NCBI GenBank assembly: GCA_030037185.1
Contig: JASHRR010001290.1
Span: 1-10,711, forward strand
Direction of reading: 5' to 3'
DNA: 10,711 nt
Origin: Xanthobacteraceae bacterium
GTDB taxonomy: Bacteria; Pseudomonadota; Alphaproteobacteria; Rhizobiales; Xanthobacteraceae
Part shown: positions 6,121 through 10,711 of the stretch, piece by piece
Layout of the letters: the number at the start of each line of letters is the position of its first letter
Position numbering within the stretch: the first letter of the stretch is position 1
Notes under the pieces: model-generated
What the model saw: only the letters and a program-made list of their open reading frames with translations
The model's database searches: none
Told to the model about the DNA's origin: nothing
Program-made: the position numbers and the translations under genes

Positions 6121-7170
6121 TCACTTCGATGCCTTCGCCTCTGCGGCCTTTTCTGCGGCGCGCGCCCCGGCGAGAATGCTGGCCATGGCGTAGTTGCCTT
6201 CGTGGCAGGCATATTCGTAGATGGGCTGGTCGCTCTTGCGCATCGGAACAACAGCGGTGAACGGCCGCGTCCATACGCTCGGATCATCGACGGTGAACTC
6301 GTACATGAGCGTATCGGCGTCAGTGCGGGTGAATTTCTCGACGAGGTGCAAGTTCGGGCCGGAGTTCGGGAAACTCGTCTCGCGCTTGAAGTTGATCGTG
6401 TCGACCACCAGCGTGTCGCCTTCCCAGTGGCCCCGAGAATCGCCCCTCCATAGCGGGACGTGCCCATGAGGACGTCCGTCGAGCGGAACGATCCGCGTAT
6501 CGTGGATCATCTCGTTGAGGATCGCGACATATCCGGGAGCCTGGAACAGCTCGACATTGTTGTTGTAGGCGCCCGGGGTCATCGGTGGTCCGGAATTAAA
6601 GCCGAGGATGCAGCGCTCCGCCAGCGGCCGGTCTTCATATGAGTCGGCGTGGGGCCGGCCAAGGTTGGTGTCGTTGCGATCCGCCGCAATGCGGTCCGCT
6701 CTCTTCTGTCCTTCGGGCGTCATGGCGGGGTACCGGCCATTGGGCGGGTCGACGATCAGCGACGTGCGCTTCGATGCTACGATCTTGTTGCCACGGTCCC
6801 ACCAGAATTCGTTGTAGGCGGCTCGCCCGGCAACTCCCCCGCCCCCGCCGGCCCACCCTGGGGGGACACCGCCTTTCGGAGTTTCGCCGCCCGTTTCGAG
6901 GTCCTCCGCGTCGCGATCCTGCCGGCGGTTTTCGCTCCGTTCCCAGGCCGCCGCTTCCTCATCGGAGGCGAAAAACTCCTTCGTTCCCAGTTCGAGGGGC
7001 CGTTGCATCGGCGTGATGGTACGGTAGTCCCACACGCCCTGCAGGTCCGGATGGCCATCCGCCAGCCGCGGCACAGCCCCGGACTGCTCGGCGGCGGATG
7101 CCGGCGCCAGCAGCGCGGCTGCGATCATAATGGAAAGACTTCCCATTGAGGTGACAAGTTGACGTTTCAT
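6121..7170 (-). CDS. Secreted protein of unknown function, 349 aa, tandem family member
   Basis: Start is ATG 7170 with GGGAGG six bases upstream. Residues 1-26 are a signal peptide (MKRQL, hydrophobic core SIMIAAALLA, ASA|AE cleavage site), so the product is probably periplasmic. The mature part opens with PRLADGHPDLQGVWDYRT, followed by a Gly-rich linker (GWAGGGGGVAG), RTSLIVDPPNGRYPAMTPEG, DRPLAERCILGF, NNNVELFQAPGYVAI, EMIHDTRIVPLDGRPH, DSRGHWEGDTLVVDTINF and a YEFTVDDPSVWTRPF end. This block order is typical of a large uncharacterised secreted family, abundant in acidobacteria and also present in proteobacteria; no activity is known to me. It follows a related gene by 28 bp in an apparent operon and shares the DGxxDLxGVW and GHWExDTLVxD blocks with it. 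The reading frame is complete. Confidence 0.82.
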   Translation of the reverse strand: MKRQLVTSMGSLSIMIAAALLAPASAAEQSGAVPRLADGHPDLQGVWDYRTITPMQRPLELGTKEFFASDEEAAAWERSENRRQDRDAEDLETGGETPKGGVPPGWAGGGGGVAGRAAYNEFWWDRGNKIVASKRTSLIVDPPNGRYPAMTPEGQKRADRIAADRNDTNLGRPHADSYEDRPLAERCILGFNSGPPMTPGAYNNNVELFQAPGYVAILNEMIHDTRIVPLDGRPHGHVPLWRGDSRGHWEGDTLVVDTINFKRETSFPNSGPNLHLVEKFTRTDADTLMYEFTVDDPSVWTRPFTAVVPMRKSDQPIYEYACHEGNYAMASILAGARAAEKAAEAKASK

Positions 7171-7198
7171 TGGAACCTCCCTTTCACTTGTCTGGCCA

Positions 7199-8026
7199 TT
7201 ACTTACCTGGCTGCTTACGGAATTTCCCGTAAAGAAGCTCTTCGACGAACGCCACGCACCTGAATTCCGTGATCTGGGCGTTCTTTTCCAACCGGCGATA
7301 GAGCGGCATGCTGATCTTCCAGGGCCGCGAATACACCTTGCGGTCTTCGATGGTGGCTTGGTACATGAGCGCATCGGGGCTCATCGGCGTTTAGCGCTCG
7401 ACCACGTGCAGCGCGTCGCTATGGAAATCGCCGGCCCTGTCGAACCAAGTCTGATCGTTCTGGCCCGTCACGTCGATGACCAGCGTATCTCTCTCCCAAT
7501 GGCCGGCCGAGTGCCCCATCCAGCTGTCGGCAGGATTCGCCGGCGCCTTGGTCATCTCGATCGTGCGCATGGCGCCCGCATACTTGTAGGCGATCAGGAT
7601 GTCCTTTGACGTCTGAACGATCTGGAAGGGATAGGGCATGTACGTCGCCCGCGGGACGCCGGGCAGATAGCACTTGATTTCCGGATCGTCGGTCAGCCGG
7701 TTTTCAAAATTCGCCTTCTTTTGTGCTGCCGCTCCCGGGAGATACGGGATCTCACCGCCCTCCACGACACCGAGGCCCCCGGGTTCGGCGCCGACCGCGC
7801 CCAGCACCACCACCAGTCCGGTGCGCGCCACATGTTCCTGGAGGTCCCAGTTTGCCGTGTTGACCGCCTGCCAGACTCCGTTCAAGTCCGCCTTGCCATC
7901 CGCGGTCCGCGGCGCCTTGTACGGTTCGGCCGCCCTCGCGGGCGGCGTCGCACCGAGATGGAGTGCGGTGGCCAGAACAGCCGCAGCACTCGCGAACAGT
8001 GCGCCTCTCACCCATTTCTTTTGCAT
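7199..8026 (-). pseudogene. Secreted family paralogue interrupted by one in-frame TAA
   Basis: Start is ATG 8026, preceded by GGGGAGGGG about 8 bases away. A signal peptide (MQKKWVRGALFASAAAVLA ... ARA|AEPY) leads into RTADGKADLNGVWQ, GLGVVEGGEIPYLP, EIKCYLPGVPRATYMPYPF, GHWERDTLVIDVTGQ and HSDALHVVER. There the frame stops at TAA (7393-7391), and the same frame continues at once with TPMSPDALMYQATIEDRKVY, RPWKISMPLYRRLEK to a stop at 7199. The paralogue downstream has VEKFTRTDADTLMYEFTVDD at this place, so the TAA replaces an aromatic residue; TAT or TAC to TAA is one base change. Everything after it is still family-like, so the lesion is recent or a sequencing error. The first 211 residues could still be secreted as a truncated protein. 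Confidence 0.8.
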
Positions 8027-8130
8027 CAAGCGTCCCCTCCCCAAAACCGCCGGACCTGCTTATTGTCCGCAGGCATACTGCGCTATCCACGTGGAGTCAT
8101 GGGCGTGTTGCGGCCTTCCGCGTTTTGTCC

Positions 8131-8168
8131 GCCCCGCGCTTACTATTATATTTTAACATTCGCGGGGC
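8131..8168 (-). promoter_or_regulatory. Inverted repeat enclosing a perfect -10 box
   Basis: GCCCCGCG (8131-8138) and CGCGGGGC (8161-8168) are perfect 8-bp inverted arms around a 22-bp AT-rich core. On the leftward strand the core holds TATAAT (8150-8145), about 120 bases before the secreted-protein pair. No good -35 lies at 16-18 bases; TTGTCC (8179-8174) is too far at 23. The arms could be an operator flanking the -10. The AT-richness contrasts sharply with the surroundings. Confidence 0.45.
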
Positions 8169-8462
8169 CGCCGGGACAACTCAGAGCGATTCAAATCGGG
8201 ACGAAAACCGCATTAATTGCGCACCACGGTGTTAGTCGGATACTAGAATACCTTGTGACAGCTCTCAGACCTCATCCATCCGGCCGCCGATTTCGATCAG
8301 CAGGTCGGGCATATCTGCTCGACAATCTGGGTGTCGGCGCTTCTCAGCGGGCGCGATGCGGACGGCTGTCACGATATGACGAGTCCCTGCCTGCAAGCAG
8401 CATTCGAGCGCTGATGTGCCCGGCGAAGACTGGGCAGCGCTCCGCGATCGAAGCAATGCTTG
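8169..8462. other. No gene recognised upstream of the secreted-protein pair
   Basis: About 290 bases between the promoter candidate and the kinase remnant. Open frames on both strands give no recognisable protein. A short imperfect palindrome, CGCATTAATTGCG, lies near 8208-8220. It probably contains only leader or decayed DNA. Confidence 0.4.
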
Positions 8463-9068
8463 TCAATCAAGCGGGCGTTTGACACTGTGAAGATGCTGGA
8501 AGGCCGACGGGGCGGTTCCCCGTGATGCCACAGTAGGCGTAGTTACCCACGAGTACCTCAGACAGCCGGGCGCGCTGTTCGCGCGCGGAAGCGAGGTCTC
8601 CCTGGCAAAAATGGCATTACGGAAGCGTGAGGTCATTATTAGCGAATGGACGGAGGCTGTGCCGATTGCCACAACGCTTCTTGAGCTCTTGTGAATGTCC
8701 GCCGCCTCAAGCGCATTCGCCGCTGGGCAGGTCAAGTGCCACCCGAAACCTGAGGGAGGGTAGTCAAGCTCAACCTCACCGCCGACAGTGCGCTTCACCA
8801 TCGACTCAATAACCGTGCTGCCGAAGCCCCGACGGCCCGGTGGCGAAACGGGCGGGCCGCAACGCTCGGCCCAGCTTATCGCAAAACTATCGGCATCGGA
8901 CCGCCAGCCTACGTCGACACGCCCGCCATCGGTCGAAAGCGCGCCGTATTTGCCCGCATTGGTCGCAAGTTCGTGAACTGCATGGCCGACGGCCTGGACG
9001 GCAGCAGCGTTCAGGCGCAATTTCGGCCCGCGCACGGTAATGCGGGAGCCAACCAGGTCGGCAAAGTG
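8463..9068 (-). pseudogene. C-terminal ATPase fragment of an HWE-type histidine kinase
   Basis: The stretch AHFADLVGSRITVRGPKLRL through CPAANALEA (~9068-8703) is the catalytic ATPase end of an alphaproteobacterial HWE kinase. Visible are the N-box HELATNAGKYGALST, GRVDVGWRSDADSFAISWAE, GPPVSPPGRRGFGSTVIESM (G-box lid) and a LTCPAANALE ending. The phospho-acceptor His region with its dimerisation helices and any PAS or receiver domain are missing; residues encoded above ~9068 are not family-like and reach an in-frame stop at 9191-9189. After residue ~111 the frame continues to 8463 as an unrelated tail, so the natural C-terminus is altered too. A GTG (9035) could start translation but has no ribosome site. 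With no His box and no partner regulator nearby it is most likely a relic. Confidence 0.72.
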
Positions 9069-9805
9069 GGCAGAAGCCGGGATAAAATCGGCAGCAAAAA
9101 AGAGGCGGAGAAATTCGCGCGTGGTCGGGTTGCGATCGCTCTCCGCAGTCCCAGGGTCGTGATGGTCGGATGGTCGAGACCCCGACGATTACCTGGAATG
9201 GCAGGCAGACTCTGCCCCGCTAGATTACGCTGTAACCTAAAGTGGTATAGATCCTCAAAACGCCGCGCGCCCGGGGGCGCGTCCGGCTATCTATCTAACC
9301 CTAGTCCAATCTGCACGGATGCTAGCCCGCGGGCCCTACGGGGCGTTGTAAAGGGTGTCAGCTGCAGTGCCATTACGGTTCCAACTCCCAGAGAAAGAAG
9401 GAGTTAGCCGGTGTAGCCACCCCACATCGAAATCAAGCCGCTTCAGCCGTTCTCCTCGACTTGCTGGGTTTCCCCGTTTGGTCGGACACCTCTACATCCA
9501 CCTCGGCGATTGTGGGCAACGCCAGCGACACGGAAGAGCTTGACGGTAGGGACCGCCAAGTAGTCGCCTCGACTGCATCGACGGCGCCTTCCAGCTTACG
9601 GCTGCATCTCCGGTTTCGTTTATTCGCGAGGAATACGTCGGTCGTCGGACTACGCCACAGATAGTTCTATCTTCCAATTGTTGAAATGGGAAACAGCGCC
9701 CGGTAGATGGCGGTTTCCGAGCTCCGGCCGAGCAGCACGTAAGGCGCCTCAGGGTCTCCCTAGCGCCGTACGTTAGCACGCGTTCAACGGCTTCCCCCGG
9801 AGGTG
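9069..9805. other. No gene recognised; several GC palindromes
   Basis: About 740 bases. Small symmetrical elements are CGCGCCC/GGGCGCG (9266-9281), GCCCGCGGGC (9325-9334) and AACTCC/GGAGTT with an 11-nt loop (9383-9405). Open frames on both strands lack domain-like content and ribosome sites. It may be a mixture of decayed DNA and long leader DNA of the kdp region. Confidence 0.45.
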
Positions 9806-9819
9806 TTGACAAAGATCAA
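9806..9819. promoter_or_regulatory. FNR/FixK-type box, distal
   Basis: TTGACAAAGATCAA fits the TTGA-N6-TCAA consensus of FNR/FixK-type regulators, with the extended form TTGAY-N4-ATCAA. It lies about 200 bases upstream of the first small gene of the kdp region. At that distance it would need looping, an unannotated upstream transcript, or a second promoter. Confidence 0.5.
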
Positions 9820-9961
9820 CAGCGGCTGCCGTTGTTTCGTTGGAGCAACCCGGCGGACCACAGCACCCGACCTATCGTCAAAACAGGAACCAATGCGTGT
9901 CCAACCACGTTGTTGTTTATGCGACAATACTGTAGGCACCCCTCAAATTGAAACGCACGTG

Positions 9962-9975
9962 TTGAGCCATATCAA
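9962..9975. promoter_or_regulatory. FNR/FixK-type box, promoter-proximal
   Basis: TTGAGCCATATCAA fits TTGA-N6-TCAA. Its centre (9968.5) lies about 41 bases before position 10010, and a -10-like TACTTT sits at 9997-10002, so the geometry matches a class II activated promoter in which the regulator replaces the -35 element. It ends 47 bases before the small ORF that precedes kdpF. Confidence 0.6.
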
Positions 9976-9996
9976 TACTTAAGGCTCGAATGCCGG

Positions 9997-10002
9997 TACT
10001 TT
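9997..10002 (+). promoter_or_regulatory. Candidate -10 element of the kdp-region promoter
   Basis: TACTTT lies 21 bases beyond the proximal FNR/FixK box. Initiation would fall near 10009, leaving a leader of about 14 bases with AGGTG (10014-10018) before the ATG at 10023. No matching -35 is visible, as expected if an activator is needed. The six bases alone are a weak match; the spacing is the argument. Confidence 0.4.
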
Positions 10003-10022
10003 TTAGGAAGTGCAGGTGCAAC

Positions 10023-10130
10023 ATGCTTAAGATCATCCTCATGCTTCTCCTCATGATCGGACTGTTCGCCATGTTTGCGGGGTTGGTACTTTTTTCCGAG
10101 GGTGTGATCGCGCCAAAGTCAACGTCGTGA
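10023..10130 (+). CDS. 35-aa single-span membrane peptide upstream of kdpF
   Basis: Reads MLKIILMLLLMIGLFAMFAG then LVLFSEGVIAPKSTS. One hydrophobic helix (residues ~4-24) with a short charged C-tail predicts an inner-membrane micropeptide. AGGTG lies four bases upstream. It ends 34 bases before kdpF in the same direction, so co-transcription is likely. It resembles KdpF in size and topology but not in sequence (no PERF-like end). It could be an accessory subunit of the K+ pump or a leader peptide; function is inferred only from context. Confidence 0.55.
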   Translation: MLKIILMLLLMIGLFAMFAGLVLFSEGVIAPKSTS

Positions 10131-10164
10131 GTCACGCGACCGCAAACCCGCAGAGGAGCGGAAT

Positions 10165-10248
10165 ATGGCCCTGTACGCGTTGTTAGCGATCGTCGTCGCT
10201 TTCGTAATCTATCTTTTCTACGCGGTGATACATCCCGAACGGTTCTGA
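10165..10248 (+). CDS. kdpF: KdpF, small stabilising subunit of the K+-transporting ATPase
   Basis: A 27-residue peptide, MALYALLAIVVAFVIYLFYA then VIHPERF. One transmembrane helix ending in a HPERF tail is the KdpF pattern (families end in xPERF). KdpF sits in the inner membrane and stabilises the KdpABC complex. GAGGAG precedes the ATG by about six bases. The gap to kdpA is 18 bases. Genes this small are often missed, but sequence and position agree. Confidence 0.88.
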   Translation: MALYALLAIVVAFVIYLFYAVIHPERF

Positions 10249-10266
10249 TCGCCGCCGAGGAATGCC

Positions 10267-10711
10267 ATGACAATTCACGGCTGGCTGCAAATTGGATTGA
10301 CTTTCCTGTTGGGGCTGCTGATCAGCCTCCCGGTGGGAGGATATCTTGCTCGTGTCGTCACCAAGCAGAAGACCCTGCTGGACGGCGCGTTTGATCCGGT
10401 CGACGACTTCATTTACCTGTTGATCGGGCGGCGGATCTGCAGCCAATCGATGGACTGGAAAGCTTATACGCTGCATATGCTGGCGACGAATCTGATCATG
10501 GGCCTGATCATTTTCATGGTGCTGGTGTTTCAGGATCATCTGCCGTTCAATCCGCAGCACTTCACCGGCATGGAACCCTTACTCGCATTCAACACAGCGG
10601 TGAGCTTTATCACCAATACCGACTGGCAGGGCTACGGCGGCGAGACCACGCTCTCGAACTTCAGCCAGATGGCGGCTATCACGTTCCCGATGTTCACCTC
10701 CGCGACGACCG
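10267..10711 (+). CDS. kdpA: KdpA, K+-binding channel-like subunit of the KdpFABC ATPase (5' part)
   Basis: KdpA carries K+ selectively through the inner membrane, powered by the P-type ATPase KdpB. The 148 codons seen cover about a quarter of the family's ~550-600 aa. Visible are the first membrane helix (GWLQIGLTFLLGLLISLPVG), the loop with WKAYTLHMLATN, helix LIMGLIIFMVLVF, the LPFNPQ motif, and NTAVSFITNTDWQGYGGETT (residues 109-128), the first selectivity-filter repeat, where TNTxWQ is diagnostic. E. coli has the same block with TNTNWQ. GAGGA lies seven bases before the ATG. No lesion is seen. kdpB and kdpC presumably follow beyond the edge. Confidence 0.95.
   Translation, partial: MTIHGWLQIGLTFLLGLLISLPVGGYLARVVTKQKTLLDGAFDPVDDFIYLLIGRRICSQSMDWKAYTLHMLATNLIMGLIIFMVLVFQDHLPFNPQHFTGMEPLLAFNTAVSFITNTDWQGYGGETTLSNFSQMAAITFPMFTSATT

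Noticed and set aside
8265..8482. Possible short genes on either strand upstream of the secreted-protein pair
   Set aside because: Frames have no ribosome site or recognisable motif.
9320..9420. Faint resemblance to a 16S rRNA stretch (GTTGTAAAG, then AGAAAGAAGGAGTTAGCCGG)
   Set aside because: Only isolated short words agree, in a poor alignment with no flanking rRNA sequence; treated as chance.
1..10711. CRISPR array or insertion sequence
   Set aside because: No regularly spaced repeats, transposase motif or terminal inverted repeat pair was seen, despite the rearranged 4-6 kb segment.

Overview
The window reads as a chromosomal piece of a soil-type alphaproteobacterium, probably a Hyphomicrobiales (Bradyrhizobium-like) lineage. 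The support is an HWE-type histidine kinase remnant, a remnant of the small 'NAEKQRRYRERH' protein family and a CurA-type oxidoreductase remnant, all resembling rhizobial proteins. The assignment rests on protein resemblance recalled by eye, not on a search. The first ~1 kb is more GC-rich and its HAD hydrolase looks actinobacterial, so that end may be a transferred block.

Layout. 1-54 is the tail of a truncated rightward frame. 295-978 (-) is a HAD-superfamily hydrolase. 1157-1543 (+) is a ClpS-type N-degron adaptor with a long C-terminal tail, preceded by a 16-nt operator-like palindrome. 1656-2180 (-) is a conserved-looking protein of unknown function, convergent with clpS. 2446-3432 (-) is a LysR regulator of the NodD/NahR/LinR-like group, divergent from 3603-4046 (+), an SRPBCC/AHSA1-like protein that is its likeliest target.

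4047-6120 is mostly a gene graveyard. It holds a truncated 'NAEKQRRYRERH' protein fused at its 3' side to the antisense of a shredded NADP-dependent oxidoreductase (CurA/COG2130 type) with several frameshifts and an internal deletion. 6121-8026 (-) holds two tandem, related, secreted proteins of unknown function. The upstream one is broken by a single in-frame TAA at a position where its partner has Phe. Around 8131-8168 an inverted repeat encloses a perfect TATAAT that could drive the pair. 8463-9068 (-) is the ATPase end of an HWE histidine kinase lacking its phospho-acceptor part.

9069-10022 has no gene but carries two FNR/FixK-type boxes (TTGA-N6-TCAA), the only two I find in the window, upstream of a probable potassium-uptake operon: a 35-residue membrane peptide, kdpF, and the 5' part of kdpA, which runs off the right edge. 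The second box is placed as for a class II FNR/FixK-activated promoter, suggesting oxygen- or redox-linked control of a K+-transporting ATPase. That is the most interesting regulatory idea here. I did not find a clear new multi-gene system; the best novelty candidates are this kdp control region and the tandem secreted-protein pair.
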